From positions 496,001 to 560,000 of the forward strand of contig NZ_AP023179.1 of assembly GCF_013426915.1 (NCBI RefSeq): a DNA stretch of 64,000 nt, given 5' to 3'. Shown here piece after piece: positions 36,526-46,099 of the stretch (its first letter is position 1; each line of letters opens with the position of its first letter). The position numbers and the translations under genes were made by a program. The notes below the pieces were generated by a model. It was not told the DNA's origin, made no database searches, and worked only from the letters and a program-made list of their open reading frames with translations. Source of the DNA: Paraburkholderia sp. PGU19 (GTDB lineage: Bacteria > Pseudomonadota > Gammaproteobacteria > Burkholderiales > Burkholderiaceae).

Positions 36526-37191
36526 TCACCACTCCTTCATGGTTTTACTCAGGAAGGTTCCGACCATCCCTACGCCTAGCCCGAAGGACGCAGTGCTAAA
36601 ACCGCCTGATGGCACCTCCGAACCGGCGTCGGCCGCTATGAGTGCCAACCCACCAAAACCGAGTGCTATCAAACCCCACCTATTTCTGGTTTTCGTGTCT
36701 CGCAACGATGATGAGGCCTCCGCGCTGGCTTTGCAGACGACATCACGCGTCTGACTGATATCCCTCTCAATGAGTTTCGGGTCGGGCTTCTCGGCAATGT
36801 CATTCCGAAAGTCTTTTGCTCTATCGAGAATCTGTCCGGCAGCTTCGTTGCTGACGCCTATCTGTTTCAGTGCGGTGGCTTCCGCGTCGACGAAGCTTCC
36901 TGCGAACGAGCGTGCTGCCTGGAGCGCCTCGCGTTGTTCGCCGCCGCTCTTTTTGGACTTTGCGTACAGCGCTTTCTTGAAGGACTCGTCGCTACTCAGA
37001 CGTTTGAGCGCATTGCATCCCTGTGCATAGGCCTTTGCGACCTCTTCGGGGCTGGAATTTTCGTTTAGCGCGTATATGGCGTTCGTCGCGTCCCCGATGT
37101 AGCCCAGCGGCGATTCGGCGTAAGCAGGTGCGAATAACACGAACACTATGGCCGTCGGAATTGCCACTGACAGTATGCGAGCAAAGGGCAT
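36526..37191 (-). CDS. Secreted or membrane-anchored protein of unknown function
   Basis: 221 residues with a signal peptide (MPFARILSVAIPTAIVFVLFAPAYAES) in front of a helical acidic domain (residues 27-150) containing a single early Cys (AQGCNALKR) and a later one (VVCKASAEA). Two hydrophobic segments near the C-terminus (WGLIALGFGGLALIAADAG, FGLGVGMVGTFL) suggest a C-terminal membrane hairpin. No homologue recognised. Start chosen at 37191 because it gives the clear signal peptide. Confidence 0.6.
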   Translation of the reverse strand: MPFARILSVAIPTAIVFVLFAPAYAESPLGYIGDATNAIYALNENSSPEEVAKAYAQGCNALKRLSSDESFKKALYAKSKKSGGEQREALQAARSFAGSFVDAEATALKQIGVSNEAAGQILDRAKDFRNDIAEKPDPKLIERDISQTRDVVCKASAEASSSLRDTKTRNRWGLIALGFGGLALIAADAGSEVPSGGFSTASFGLGVGMVGTFLSKTMKEW

Positions 37192-37816
37192 GGGTGCCTC
37201 CAGCCGACATGACGAACACGGCGTGAGCAAAGCGAAGGAACGCTAACGTTTCGACACTTTATAGAAGGTCGGGGACCATCGTGCAAGGCCGAAATCCGCA
37301 GCGGCGCCTTTGAGGGCTCTCGGGGTTGTGGCGTGTATGTACGGTCCGGGACATGCGCCAGCAACCGACAAACACTCCGTCGATGTGTCAATAGCTGGGG
37401 ATTCGTACGGAAAGGGCCAGCGCATGCTCCATAGCGCCGAAAAACAGAAATGCCAGCCTCCAGGGCGGGCAAATCCATATTGTGAAGACATGAGGCGTGT
37501 CGAGTTAGGGAGCGTCTAGTTCGCTGCGGTGCACCGTCACCGCCCGTCCGACCACGTTAAGAACGCCGACAGATGGCGGGGGCCCGCGGGCGCCCACCGG
37601 GCTGAGGACAGCGACTCGCAGCTCGTTCCCCAAGCAACCGTCTGCGGCCATGATGTCGTAGGGAACATTGAACGCACGTTACCGCAGGGCCCTCGAGACT
37701 GGACCGATTTTTTGCCGAGCGTCTATTGGTTACGCTGCTTTCGACCCTTGATTCTCGCCAGCACGCCACCTATTGTGGAAAGGTGCCATAACGGCACGAG
37801 ACATAAGGAGTACACC
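37192..37816. other. Gene-free stretch bordering the metal region
   Basis: About 625 bases without a supported gene; frames at 37310 and 37529 are not convincing. The transition from accessory to metal-resistance genes happens here. Confidence 0.4.
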
Positions 37817-37975
37817 ATGCCATCGCCCAGAAAGGCCTCGCCTGCTCACGGGGCTGAAGCCGAGATGTCGAGCAAAAAGAAGGTAGCCTCGCCGGCGAAG
37901 GCCGCCGGAAAGGCGCAGGGCGAGAAAAGCCCTCAAATGACCAAGCAGCGACCCAAGAACAAGTCGAAAGCCTGA
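37817..37975 (+). CDS. Small lysine/alanine-rich basic protein
   Basis: 52 residues (MPSPRKASPAHGAEAEMSSKKKVASPAKAAGKAQ...KSKA) from an ATG seven bases after AAGGAG. The low-complexity Lys/Ala/Ser composition resembles histone H1-like tails and would bind nucleic acids. A strong hairpin terminator follows four bases after the stop. Real translation is likely given RBS and terminator; function is inferred only from composition. Confidence 0.65.
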   Translation: MPSPRKASPAHGAEAEMSSKKKVASPAKAAGKAQGEKSPQMTKQRPKNKSKA

Positions 37976-37977
37976 AA

Positions 37978-38007
37978 TGGAAACGCCCCAGAACCGGGGC
38001 GTTTCCA
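37978..38007. terminator. Terminator after the basic peptide gene
   Basis: TGGAAACGCCCC pairs with GGGGCGTTTCCA around AGAACC, starting three bases past the stop codon. The right flank runs into T-rich sequence. Confidence 0.85.
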
Positions 38008-38123
38008 TTTGGTGACGAAGCCCATCACCTCCTCCCGGAAAGAAGGTAAACCCACGATGCCGGCCGGCGGGTAGTAACGCGGGTTGCGCCCGTGATGCGC
38101 GAAGTCGGACGTGGCGCATCGAG

Positions 38124-38621
38124 CTACATGACGACAGGAGAGTTCGGCAAGTCTTCTCGTGGTGGCCTATGCGCCGGGAAGTGATTCTTGAGCAGTACCG
38201 TGACCTGTTCGACTCCCCGTACGGCGCCCGCTTGGTATTTGCCGCGCTGAAATTCTGACTCCATCATCTGGCAGACTGCTTCCCATTCCGCAGCAGAGAC
38301 CCGAAGATGAATGCCTCGGTCCGCAATGATTTCAACATCGCGGTCTGCGAGAAGCAGATAGATGAGAACTCCGTTGTTCTGCTCGGTGTCCCACACCCGA
38401 AGCTGGGAAAACACGTCAATTGCCCGTTCGCGTGCAGTCAATCCATCAAAAAGAGCGGCATTGTGCAATGCGCCCTCGACGACGAACCTCACCTGGCCCA
38501 CGTGGGCCTTGTGACTCTCCTGAATGGTTTTCTCGATGACCGACAGGGTACGTGGTGGAAACGCGGCGTTGACCCGCCAGTGGGTCATCAGCAGATGCCG
38601 GATGATACGTTTCAGGTCCAT
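38124..38621 (-). CDS. Cytoplasmic TPM-domain protein
   Basis: 165 residues from MDLKRIIRHLLMTHWRVNAAFPPRTLSVIEKTIQESH. The TPM (TLP18.3/Psb32/MOLO-1) domain is seen through VRFVVEGALHNAALFDGLTARERAIDVFSQLRVWDTEQNNGVLIYLLLADRDVEIIADRGI, with the conserved NNGVL.Y. and DRDVEI segments. No signal peptide, so it likely stays in the cytoplasm or at the inner membrane face. It is the third gene of a lemA-TPM-TPM operon, starting two bases after the preceding stop. Confidence 0.8.
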   Translation of the reverse strand: MDLKRIIRHLLMTHWRVNAAFPPRTLSVIEKTIQESHKAHVGQVRFVVEGALHNAALFDGLTARERAIDVFSQLRVWDTEQNNGVLIYLLLADRDVEIIADRGIHLRVSAAEWEAVCQMMESEFQRGKYQAGAVRGVEQVTVLLKNHFPAHRPPREDLPNSPVVM

Positions 38622-38623
38622 GA

Positions 38624-39481
38624 CTACCACCTTCCCGAGGCACCACCACCGCCGAATCCGCCGCCACCGCCTCTGAAGATATCTCGGCTTGAACGGCCGC
38701 CGAACCCGCCTGACCCTCCACCAATGTACCGTCCACCGACGTAGGCACCCATGCCGCCGCCGACAAGCGTGAATAAGAGCGCGATTGCCCCGGCGGCGAC
38801 GGCGACGAAGATTGCACCCGAAAGAAGCCACGCCAGCACGCCGATGATACCGCCCGTCACTAGAGCGCCAGGCAACCGACCGAGCAAGGCGCGCAGTAAA
38901 CTACCGGCAACGACTGCCATCACGAACAGTATTGGCAGTAGCCGTCCGATTCCATCGGACTCGCTGCGACGCTGCGCCGGAGCGGGTAGCGGTTCGCCAT
39001 TGACGACACGGATAATGCTGTCAACGCCGGCGGTGATGCCGCCGTAGAAGTCGCCCTGCTTGAACTCGGGGACAATCACTTCACGAATAATCCGGCTACT
39101 GGTCGCATCGTTCAGTGCGCCTTCGAGACCATATCCGACCTCGATGCGCAGTGAGTGGTCGTTCTTCGCGACAATCAGCAACGCTCCGTCATCAACCTTG
39201 CGCCGCCCGAGCTTCCATTGCTCGACCACGCGCATTGAATACTGCTCGATGGTTTCAGGCTGCGTGGTAGCGATAATTAGAACGGAAATCTGGGGTCCCT
39301 TGCGGGCCTCGAATTCTTTGAGGGTCTCCTCGAGTGCAGAGCGCTGCTCGCTCGTCAGGGTTCCCGTCTCGTCTGTCACGCGGCTAGTCAGCAAGGGGAT
39401 GGGGACTTCGGCGCGAGCTCCCGTTCCGGCGAAGGCCAGTGTGACAGCGACCATCACCAACAGTAAGCGGACGATGTTCAA
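38624..39481 (-). CDS. Membrane TPM-domain protein, YgcG-like
   Basis: 285 residues: signal peptide (MNIVRLLLVMVAVTLAFAGTGARA), TPM domain 30-160 (LTSRVTDETGTLTSEQRSALEETLKEFEARKGPQISVLIIATTQPETIEQYSMRVVEQWKLGRRKVDDGALLIVA), two to three membrane helices (190-250), and a Gly/Arg-rich low-complexity tail. This architecture is YgcG. Its start overlaps the LemA stop by ATGA. The three genes probably act together in membrane protein quality or stress. Confidence 0.88.
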   Translation of the reverse strand: MNIVRLLLVMVAVTLAFAGTGARAEVPIPLLTSRVTDETGTLTSEQRSALEETLKEFEARKGPQISVLIIATTQPETIEQYSMRVVEQWKLGRRKVDDGALLIVAKNDHSLRIEVGYGLEGALNDATSSRIIREVIVPEFKQGDFYGGITAGVDSIIRVVNGEPLPAPAQRRSESDGIGRLLPILFVMAVVAGSLLRALLGRLPGALVTGGIIGVLAWLLSGAIFVAVAAGAIALLFTLVGGGMGAYVGGRYIGGGSGGFGGRSSRDIFRGGGGGFGGGGASGRW

Positions 39482-40104
39482 TTGTTCACTCCGCCTGCCG
39501 ACGCAGGTGTCGCTCCAAAGTCGACGCGCGGCGGCTTCGAAATCTCAGCTTCATTTGCAACGGAGAAGTTCGGCTTTTCCTGATACCCGAACGCCCTTGC
39601 CGTCAGGTTGTTCGGAAATGACCTAACGGTCGAGTTGTACTGCTGCACCGCCTTGATATAGCGTGTGCGCGCGACCGCAATCCTGTTCTCCGTTCCTTCA
39701 AGCTGGGCTTGCAAATCTCTGAAGTTCGCGTCCGACTTGAGTTGCGGATAGTTTTCCGACACCACCAGCAGGCGGGAGAGCGACGTTGTGAGCTCGCCTT
39801 GCGCCGATTCAAATTTCGCGAACGCCTGCGGGTCAGACTGCAACTCCGGTGTCGCCCGGATAGAGCCGACCTGCGCGCGAGCCTCAGTTACCTTCGTCAG
39901 AACCTCCTTCTCCTGATTGGCGTATCCCTTGACCGTATTGACGAGATTCGGCACAAGGTCGGCCCGGCGTTGATACTGATTCAAGACTTCCGACCAGCTT
40001 GCCTTGACCTGTTCATCTTCGGTCTGGATGGCGTTATAGCCACACCCGGAAAGACCGAGCACGACTGCCACAAGCAGCAACCCCAAAAGCGTTCGCATCC
40101 TCAT
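39478..40104 (-). CDS. LemA-family lipoprotein
   Basis: 208 residues starting MRMRTLLGLLLVAVVLGLSGCGYNAIQ, with a lipobox LSGC, then the LemA four-helix pattern (NQYQRRADLVPNLVNTVKGYANQEKEVLTKVTEARAQ, SRLLVVSENYPQLKSDANFRDLQAQLEGTENRIAVARTRYIKAVQQYNSTVRSFPNN). LemA proteins anchor complexes at the inner membrane. It is the first gene of the operon with the two TPM genes. Confidence 0.92.
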   Translation of the reverse strand: MRMRTLLGLLLVAVVLGLSGCGYNAIQTEDEQVKASWSEVLNQYQRRADLVPNLVNTVKGYANQEKEVLTKVTEARAQVGSIRATPELQSDPQAFAKFESAQGELTTSLSRLLVVSENYPQLKSDANFRDLQAQLEGTENRIAVARTRYIKAVQQYNSTVRSFPNNLTARAFGYQEKPNFSVANEAEISKPPRVDFGATPASAGGVNN

Positions 40105-40204
40105 GTCTCAGTCCGGAAAGGTGAGAAACTCGGTCAATTTGGGCCCGGGTGAAACGGAACGACAAACTGCCACCGACCGGGCCGGCCGTGTCGACACTGA
40201 ACAG

Positions 40205-40408
40205 ACGGTACACCGCCGGTATCTGCCCTTTTTGACTCAGGTCAACCAGTCCCACTCTGACTGGGGCCGGAATTCCATGAACGAGGAATTCGCAGACCGA
40301 ATGCGTGTAATCCTGGTCGGGCACGCGCACCTGGAACGACGTAGCTTTGATGTGCGTCAATCCCGTTCCTCTCTCTGCGCGTAGTTTGGAAACTGGCACG
40401 CATTCGTG
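40205..40408. promoter_or_regulatory. FNR/ANR-type regulatory block with two boxes, duplicated elsewhere
   Basis: TTGACTCAGGTCAA (40232-40245) and TTGATGTGCGTCAA (40347-40360) match the FNR/ANR dyad TTGAY-N4-RTCAA perfectly in both arms. The surrounding ~200 bases are partly conserved at 59870-60085; the first 44 bases match at about 84% by hand. It lies between divergent lemA and the copper operon, so oxygen-responsive control of one or both is inferred. Confidence 0.65.
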
Positions 40409-40436
40409 CTACGGCGGGACGATTATGTGGGAGTCA

Positions 40437-40949
40437 ATGATGAAGAGAATCCTGTCAACCGTGGTCATCGCGATGACGCTGTTTTCCCCATTACTGCACG
40501 CTGCGTCCAAAGACGCAGGTGCTGCGCAGGCCGCCCCCAAATCTCAAACCCAGAAGCCCGCTGAGTTCGACAAGAATCTGGCGAAGTTGCAACAACTGAT
40601 GACGCAGATGCAAGGTCAGATGGACCAGATTCGCAAAACTCAGGACCCGCAGGAGCGGCAGAAATTGATGCAGCAGCACTGGGACACGATGCAGAGTGCG
40701 ATGAACATCATGCACAGCATGTGGGGGAGCGGGATGATGGGGCAAGGCATGATGGGGCAAGGCATGATGGGTGGCGCCGGCCCAGGTTGGGGACGTATGG
40801 GCGGGTACTACTCAAACCTGACGCCCGAGCAGTTGCGGCAGCGCCAGTACATGACCGACCAATATCTCAAGATGCAGCAGGAGATGATGAATAACATGAT
40901 GTGGCATCAGCACTACTGGATGGGGCAGCCCCCCGCCAGTACGCAGTGA
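40437..40949 (+). CDS. Methionine-rich periplasmic metal-binding protein
   Basis: 170 residues start MMKRILSTVVIAMTLFSPLLHAA, a signal peptide. The mature part is rich in Gln, Met and His with repeated GMMGQ motifs (SGMMGQGMMGQGMMGG) and NMMWHQHYWMGQ, arrangements that bind Cu(I). It leads the copper operon, so a periplasmic copper-sequestering role is inferred. The frame is open upstream to 40425, but the MM start after GGGAG is preferred. Confidence 0.72.
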   Translation: MMKRILSTVVIAMTLFSPLLHAASKDAGAAQAAPKSQTQKPAEFDKNLAKLQQLMTQMQGQMDQIRKTQDPQERQKLMQQHWDTMQSAMNIMHSMWGSGMMGQGMMGQGMMGGAGPGWGRMGGYYSNLTPEQLRQRQYMTDQYLKMQQEMMNNMMWHQHYWMGQPPASTQ

Positions 40950-41069
40950 GTTCGCGGTTTTCGGTTGCGGTCCGGTAGGCATTAAGGCGCTAGCACGCGG
41001 GCCCGCTTGTACCGTCAATTCCTGGAAAAGAGCCCACCAGCCACGCAAATTCAATACGGGAGAGGTTCA

Positions 41070-41330
41070 ATGAACGAGGTCCAACACGACACGCGTCCCT
41101 TCTGGAAATCACGCTCGGCGATTGCATTGCTCGTGTTTGCAGCTATCGCGCTGTTCCTGCTTTTTTCCGAGCATCGGGCGCATTTCCTCGGTGTGCTTCC
41201 GTACCTCTTGCTACTGTCCTGCCCCCTGATGCATCTCTTCATGCACCACGGTCACGGCCAGAGGCATGACAGGTCTGTCAGGAAGGACCAGACTTCTGAT
41301 TCAGGAGGCAACCATGAGCAGCATGGGTAG
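41070..41330 (+). CDS. DUF2933-type membrane protein
   Basis: 86 residues with two membrane segments (SAIALLVFAAIALFLLFSEH, FLGVLPYLLLLSCPLMHLFMHHGHG) and a His-rich stretch MHHGHGQRHD. This matches DUF2933 proteins of copper and heavy-metal islands. Its last 17 bases overlap the start of the next gene, so the two are coupled. Confidence 0.78.
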   Translation: MNEVQHDTRPFWKSRSAIALLVFAAIALFLLFSEHRAHFLGVLPYLLLLSCPLMHLFMHHGHGQRHDRSVRKDQTSDSGGNHEQHG

Positions 41331-41970
41331 CGGCTACGGCTTGTGGGGTCTCGTCCTCATCAATTCGCTGGTTTTTATCATCTTCGCCTTCAGCTTCTTC
41401 AAACCAGCGACAAAGCGGGACTGGAGGACCTTCGGCGGCTTCTCAGCGTTTATCGTCGCGCTCTTTGCCGAGATGTACGGATTTCCACTCACCATTTATC
41501 TCCTGTCCGGCTGGCTGCAAGCGCGATTTCCACAGACAAACCTGTTCTCGCACGACTCAGGTCACATCTGGTGGATGATGACCGGCCGGCATGGTGACCC
41601 GCATTTTGCCCTGCCGCACATCCTCAGCATCGTTTTCGTGTTCGGCGGCTTCTATCTGCTGTCGAAGGCCTGGCATGTCCTGTATGAGGCGCAGCGAAAC
41701 GGCAAACTTGCGACCACAGGTCCGTACGCAAAAGTACGCCACCCGCAGTATGTCGCTTTCGTGGTCATCATGTTCGGCTTCCTGCTGCAATGGCCAACGC
41801 TTGTCACACTCCTAATGTTCCCCGTGCTGGTCTATATGTACGTGCACCTCGCGATACAGGAAGAGCGCGACTCTGAGGCGCGGTTCGGGGACGCATGGCG
41901 CGAGTATGCAGCACATACGCCGCGCTTCGTTCCTCGGCTCCCACAAGACGACACGGTACACGTCCATTGA
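41314..41970 (+). CDS. Isoprenylcysteine carboxyl methyltransferase-like membrane protein
   Basis: 218 residues from [23 protein letters not shown], several membrane helices and the ICMT/PEMT signature near the C-terminus ([54 protein letters not shown]). This domain methylates small molecules or phospholipids and is frequent in metal-resistance operons with DUF2933. It lies between DUF2933 and the ATPase; the ATPase starts 20 bases downstream. Confidence 0.82.
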   Translation: MSSMGSGYGLWGLVLINSLVFIIFAFSFFKPATKRDWRTFGGFSAFIVALFAEMYGFPLTIYLLSGWLQARFPQTNLFSHDSGHIWWMMTGRHGDPHFALPHILSIVFVFGGFYLLSKAWHVLYEAQRNGKLATTGPYAKVRHPQYVAFVVIMFGFLLQWPTLVTLLMFPVLVYMYVHLAIQEERDSEARFGDAWREYAAHTPRFVPRLPQDDTVHVH

Positions 41971-41989
41971 CACCAGCGAGGCGGCTTCG

Positions 41990-44389
41990 ATGGCTCTATT
42001 GCACATGCACGCACACGATGGCACGACTCACGAGGATGAGGGTGCCGTCGCCGAGCCTGGTGATATCCGGATGAAGGACCCGGTTTGCGGCATGCAGGTC
42101 AAGAGCGACTCGACTCATCGCCAGACTTATCAGGGGTACACGTACCATTTCTGCAGCAGCAACTGCATGGAAAAATTCCAGGCGTCGCCCCACACATACG
42201 TGCGACCGACGACGAAGACGCCAGCGCCCGAACCCGCCACAGGCGTCATCTACACCTGCCCCATGCATCCGCAGATACGGGCCACCGCGCCGGGTGCATG
42301 CCCCATTTGTGGAATGGCGCTCGAGCCACTTACTCCGGCCGTCGCGGAAGAGCGCAACGTCGAACTTGAGTCGATGACGCGGCGCTTCTGGGTGGGGCTC
42401 GTCCTGTCGGTTCCGCTGCTCTTCATGACAATGGGGAGGATGATTCTGCCTTTCGATATCGATGTGGCGCTAAACGGACTGTCTTCCGGGTGGCCGCACT
42501 GGATGAAGGCATCCTGGTCGCAGTGTGTCCAGGCATTACTGGCGACCCCCGTCGTAGTGTGGGGCGGCTGGCCATTTCTGACGCGCGGCTGGAAATCGTT
42601 CATGACCCGACAGTTGAACATGTTCAGCCTGATTGGACTGGGCGTTGCCGCAGCATACATATTCAGTGTTTTCGCGCTGCTTTTTCCCGATGCGTTGCCA
42701 GAAGCGTTCAGACACGGACATGAACTGCCGCTGTACTTTGAGGCCGCGGCTGTCATCGTGACGCTCGTGCTGCTTGGACAGGTGCTCGAACTTCGCGCGC
42801 GGTCACGCACTTCAAGCGCCATTCGCGACCTGCTCAAGCTTGCCCCGCACACGGCGATTCGCGTTCGACAGGACGGCAGCGAAGAAAGCGTTCCCCTCGA
42901 ATCGGTCACTGTAGGCGACACACTCCGCGTGAAGCCGGGTTCGAAGATACCGGTGGATGGCGTGGTCATCGAAGGGCGCTCCAGTGTCGACGAATCGATG
43001 ATTACGGGCGAATCGATTCCCTCGGAGAAGCTCCCCGGAAGCAAGGTCACCGGTGCCACGGTGAATCAGACTGGAACCTTTCTCATGCGTGCGGAGAAGG
43101 TCGGCTCCGACACGCTGCTCGCGCGGATTGTGCAGATGGTCGCGGAGGCGGGCCGCTCACGCGCGCCGATACAAAAGCTGGCTGACCAGGTTGCGGGGTG
43201 GTTCGTGCTCGCGGTCATCGGTATAGCGCTTGTCGCGTTCCTCGTCTGGGCTGTCGCAGGGCCCGCTCCGGCCCTCGCCAACGCGCTGGTCGTCGCCATC
43301 AGCGTTCTCATCATTGCGTGCCCGTGCGCGCTCGGCCTCGCCACGCCGGTGTCGATTATCGTGGGCGTTGGCCGTGGCGCCCAGGAAGGCGTGCTTATCA
43401 AGGATGCAGAAGCGCTCGAACTGATGGAGAAAGTCGACACGGTTGTCGTCGACAAAACCGGGACGCTGACAGAAGGCAAACCGTGTGTTCAGAAGGTAGT
43501 CTCCCTCAAGCCCGCGCAGGAGCAGGTCATACTCGGCTACGCGGCGAGCCTGGAGGGGGCCAGCGAACACCCACTCGCACAGGCAATCACGACCTACGCG
43601 AAGGAAGCCGGTGCGGCGACATCGAAGGTCGAAGCGTTTGACTCGATTCCAGGAAAAGGCGTGACGGGAAGCATCGGCGGACACTCCACTTCGTTGGGCA
43701 ATGCTCGACTGATGACTGACCTGCGCGTTGATTGTGCATCGGTCGAGCACGAGACGAACAACTTGCGTGAGGCCGGGCAAACCGTCATGTATATCGCAAT
43801 AGACGGGGAGCTGGCCGGCTATATCGGCGTGGCCGACCCCGTCAAAGGCACGACGCCAGAGGCCGTGCGTCAGCTCAAGGCATCCGGGGTCCGGATTGTG
43901 ATGCTGACGGGCGACAACCAGGTCACTGCGACGGCTGTTGCGAAGTCACTTGCGCTCGACGACGTCAAGGCGGGCGTTCTGCCCGAGGACAAGTACCGGC
44001 ACGTGCAGGAACTGCAGCAGCAAGGGCGCATCGTGGCCATGGCTGGCGATGGCGTGAACGACGCACCTGCGCTTGCTCAGGCGAATGTGGGCATCGCGAT
44101 GGGTACCGGCACCGATGTCGCGATGAATAGCGCGCGGGTCGTGCTGGTGAAGGGCGACCTGCGTGGTATCGCGCGGGCCCGCACGCTCAGCGTAGCGACG
44201 ATGAAGAACATCCGGCAGAACCTGTTCTTCGCGTTCGCCTACAACGCTGTCGGCATACCGGTTGCCGCTGGCGTACTTTATCCGTGGCTTGGCATCCTGT
44301 TGAGCCCGATGGTCGCCAGCGCTGCGATGGCGCTGAGTTCTGTCTCGGTCATTGGCAATGCGCTGCGGCTAAGAAGCGCGAGAACGTGA
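41990..44389 (+). CDS. Copper-exporting P1B-type ATPase with YHS and heavy-metal domains
   Basis: 799 residues from ATG 41990: an N-terminal YHS domain ([25 protein letters not shown]), a heavy-metal-binding domain ([24 protein letters not shown]), eight membrane helices, CPC in [20 protein letters not shown] with phosphorylated Asp, SEHPLAQAI, and [10 protein letters not shown]. The final helices contain [11 protein letters not shown] and [15 protein letters not shown], residues diagnostic of Cu(I) specificity. It pumps Cu(I) to the periplasm, where the oxidase and CusF-like protein act. Confidence 0.93.
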   Translation: MALLHMHAHDGTTHEDEGAVAEPGDIRMKDPVCGMQVKSDSTHRQTYQGYTYHFCSSNCMEKFQASPHTYVRPTTKTPAPEPATGVIYTCPMHPQIRATAPGACPICGMALEPLTPAVAEERNVELESMTRRFWVGLVLSVPLLFMTMGRMILPFDIDVALNGLSSGWPHWMKASWSQCVQALLATPVVVWGGWPFLTRGWKSFMTRQLNMFSLIGLGVAAAYIFSVFALLFPDALPEAFRHGHELPLYFEAAAVIVTLVLLGQVLELRARSRTSSAIRDLLKLAPHTAIRVRQDGSEESVPLESVTVGDTLRVKPGSKIPVDGVVIEGRSSVDESMITGESIPSEKLPGSKVTGATVNQTGTFLMRAEKVGSDTLLARIVQMVAEAGRSRAPIQKLADQVAGWFVLAVIGIALVAFLVWAVAGPAPALANALVVAISVLIIACPCALGLATPVSIIVGVGRGAQEGVLIKDAEALELMEKVDTVVVDKTGTLTEGKPCVQKVVSLKPAQEQVILGYAASLEGASEHPLAQAITTYAKEAGAATSKVEAFDSIPGKGVTGSIGGHSTSLGNARLMTDLRVDCASVEHETNNLREAGQTVMYIAIDGELAGYIGVADPVKGTTPEAVRQLKASGVRIVMLTGDNQVTATAVAKSLALDDVKAGVLPEDKYRHVQELQQQGRIVAMAGDGVNDAPALAQANVGIAMGTGTDVAMNSARVVLVKGDLRGIARARTLSVATMKNIRQNLFFAFAYNAVGIPVAAGVLYPWLGILLSPMVASAAMALSSVSVIGNALRLRSART

Positions 44390-44522
44390 ATCACAGGCAG
44401 TGCGCCAAAAGCACAACGCCTTCGGCTTGACCACGCCGTAGGCCGAAGTCACCTAGGGAACTCGGCATTCCACCATCTGGTGCCCGCTACTTGGCGTGCA
44501 TCGCATTTGAGGGGAGGCGAAT

Positions 44523-44840
44523 ATGGAACTGAAATGCGTTGTCGCCATTGTGCGGCCCGACGTGCTTGAAGTGCTGGAGCGAAAGCTCGCGGCCATTCAC
44601 ATGCATGGCATCACCGCGACCCGTGTACGCGGGTTTGGCACACATCCGAACCTGTTCGCGGATGACTGGACGACCGAGCACATAAAAATAGAAATCTTTG
44701 CGCGCGCGGAAGACGTAGAGGCGCTGGTCACGACAATCATCGATATTGCCCACGTCGGTGCAGTCGGTGACGGCGTTGTTGCAGTGCTTCCGCTCGACAG
44801 GTTCTTCCGGATTCGCACCCGGTCTGAGGCGACGCCTTAG
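44523..44840 (+). CDS. PII-like signal protein of the metal island
   Basis: 105 residues (MELKCVVAIVRPDVLEVLERKLAAIHMHGITATRVRGFG) with the PII fold pattern: the first beta strand/helix, GITATRVRGFG, EIFARAEDVEALVTTII and AHVGAVGDGVVAVLPLDRFFRIRT. The T-loop is short and lacks the Tyr51 of GlnB (NLFADDWTTEHIKIEI instead). Such PII-like proteins occur in metal and other gene clusters and respond to nucleotides. Its separate ribosome binding site GGGGAGG precedes it. Confidence 0.82.
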   Translation: MELKCVVAIVRPDVLEVLERKLAAIHMHGITATRVRGFGTHPNLFADDWTTEHIKIEIFARAEDVEALVTTIIDIAHVGAVGDGVVAVLPLDRFFRIRTRSEATP

Positions 44841-44904
44841 GGCATTGTCGACCCGCCCGCCGCCTGGCAACGGCAAGGATGATGGCAGGTATCCTGGCGC
44901 GTCT

Positions 44905-45225
44905 TTACGCTTGCTCCATGGCTGACTTCGCGCGCTCGAGTAACTCGAAGACGGTCATGCCCGCGACCATGGCCGCTAGGAACCCAACGGCCTTTGGATA
45001 ACCCGCGCCCAATGCGACCAGCGCGGGACCCGGGCAAAAACCAGCGCGCACGAGAAGCGCGGCGAGCACCGCCACATCAGCCTTTCGTTGCAGGAAGACG
45101 GTGACGAACCCCGCCGCCATGAAAGTCGCGGTTGCGACCAGCGACCGGATGGACTCGCGTGAGAGGCCGCACACGCCGTGGCTATGAAACCGTCCCATCC
45201 GACCGTTGACCTCGCCACGATGCAA
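44905..45225 (-). pseudogene. YeeE/YedE (DUF6691)-type transporter fragment, likely hybrid
   Basis: 106 residues include a segment ([29 protein letters not shown]) typical of one YeeE-type subunit and, directly joined, [29 protein letters not shown], typical of the second (DUF6691-type) subunit. Complete subunits have about 140-180 residues with several more helices. The joint fits a deletion between two tandem genes, leaving a non-functional hybrid. It is antisense to the copper operon. Confidence 0.65.
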
Positions 45226-45316
45226 GCCGCCGCGTCGAACGCCTGCACCATCGAGTTACACACCGAAACGTTCACGTGCTTACAGACGTCTTAACCCCAT
45301 GCTAGACTTTGCACCC

Positions 45317-45724
45317 ATGTCTTACTGGCGCAAACTCTTTCTCGTCGTGCTGCTTGCACTGAGCCTTCCGGTTCAGTCGTTTGCGGCCGTCTCGATGATT
45401 TGCGCTCCTGCGGAAGTGGCAGGCGACGAATCTGCTACTCACCAGTTCGGCCAATCTGGGCCGATGGACGAACATGAGGTCGTAGCGGACGTTGATGACC
45501 ACGACGGCCACGACCATAACGGCCACGACCATAACGGCGGCCACCACGCTCACGCGTGTCTCACCTGCGCATCCTGCTGTGTTGGTGCAGCGTTACCGGC
45601 CGTGTCTGCAGTTTCCGCTTCGGCTGACCTGACTCATTTCTCTGTCCCAATGCCTGCAGACGCCGGCGTCGCGTTGTTCCTGACCGGCGGCATTGAACGT
45701 CCTCCCCAGTCCATTCTCGTCTAA
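45317..45724 (+). CDS. His-rich periplasmic metal-binding protein
   Basis: 135 residues from MSYWRKLFLVVLLALSLPVQSFAAV (signal peptide), then an acidic stretch and the His/Asp/Asn repeats DHDGHDHNGHDHNGGHHAHAC, followed by CLTCASCCVGAAL and a hydrophobic end. Similar His-rich proteins (CzcI/DUF2946 type) scavenge Cu, Zn or Co in the periplasm. The first copy of an alternate ATG at 45299 adds six residues without a better signal. Confidence 0.75.
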   Translation: MSYWRKLFLVVLLALSLPVQSFAAVSMICAPAEVAGDESATHQFGQSGPMDEHEVVADVDDHDGHDHNGHDHNGGHHAHACLTCASCCVGAALPAVSAVSASADLTHFSVPMPADAGVALFLTGGIERPPQSILV

Positions 45725-45811
45725 TCCACGCAATCGCGGCCATTTGCTGCGACCGGAAAGTCTTTCTGGAGCCCGTCATGGTCTCCGGATGGTTCACGAC
45801 GAGAAAAATTC

Positions 45812-46099
45812 ATGCGAACAATATCTGCGGCGCTTATCGGCGCGGGCGCAGTGTTGCCGTTGCTCGCGCACGCTGCTTTGCCCGACCCGACAGATGCCGG
45901 GGCATCGGTTCCGGCTGTCACCGTGCAGTCCGCGTTTGACGGCTACAAATCCTGGCAGGACGGGGAAACACCCGGCTGGCAACAACTGAATCGCGCTGTC
46001 GCGCCCGGTCAAGGCAAGACTGGAGCGAAGCACGGTCAACAAGCCGAATCGCGACAAGAGAGCAAGAGCGGGCACGAGCACGGCGGTGAGTCGAAATGA
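45812..46099 (+). CDS. Small secreted protein of the metal operon
   Basis: 95 residues with a signal peptide (MRTISAALIGAGAVLPLLAHAALP) and a hydrophilic tail ending ESKSGHEHGGESK. It precedes the outer-membrane factor and its stop overlaps that gene by ATGA. Function not recognised; the HEHGG end may bind metal. Confidence 0.7.
   Translation: MRTISAALIGAGAVLPLLAHAALPDPTDAGASVPAVTVQSAFDGYKSWQDGETPGWQQLNRAVAPGQGKTGAKHGQQAESRQESKSGHEHGGESK

Noticed and set aside
40395..40425. TGGCAC...GTGCT as a sigma-54 promoter
   Set aside because: Spacing between GG and GC is one base off and the copy at 60062 is not conserved in these positions.
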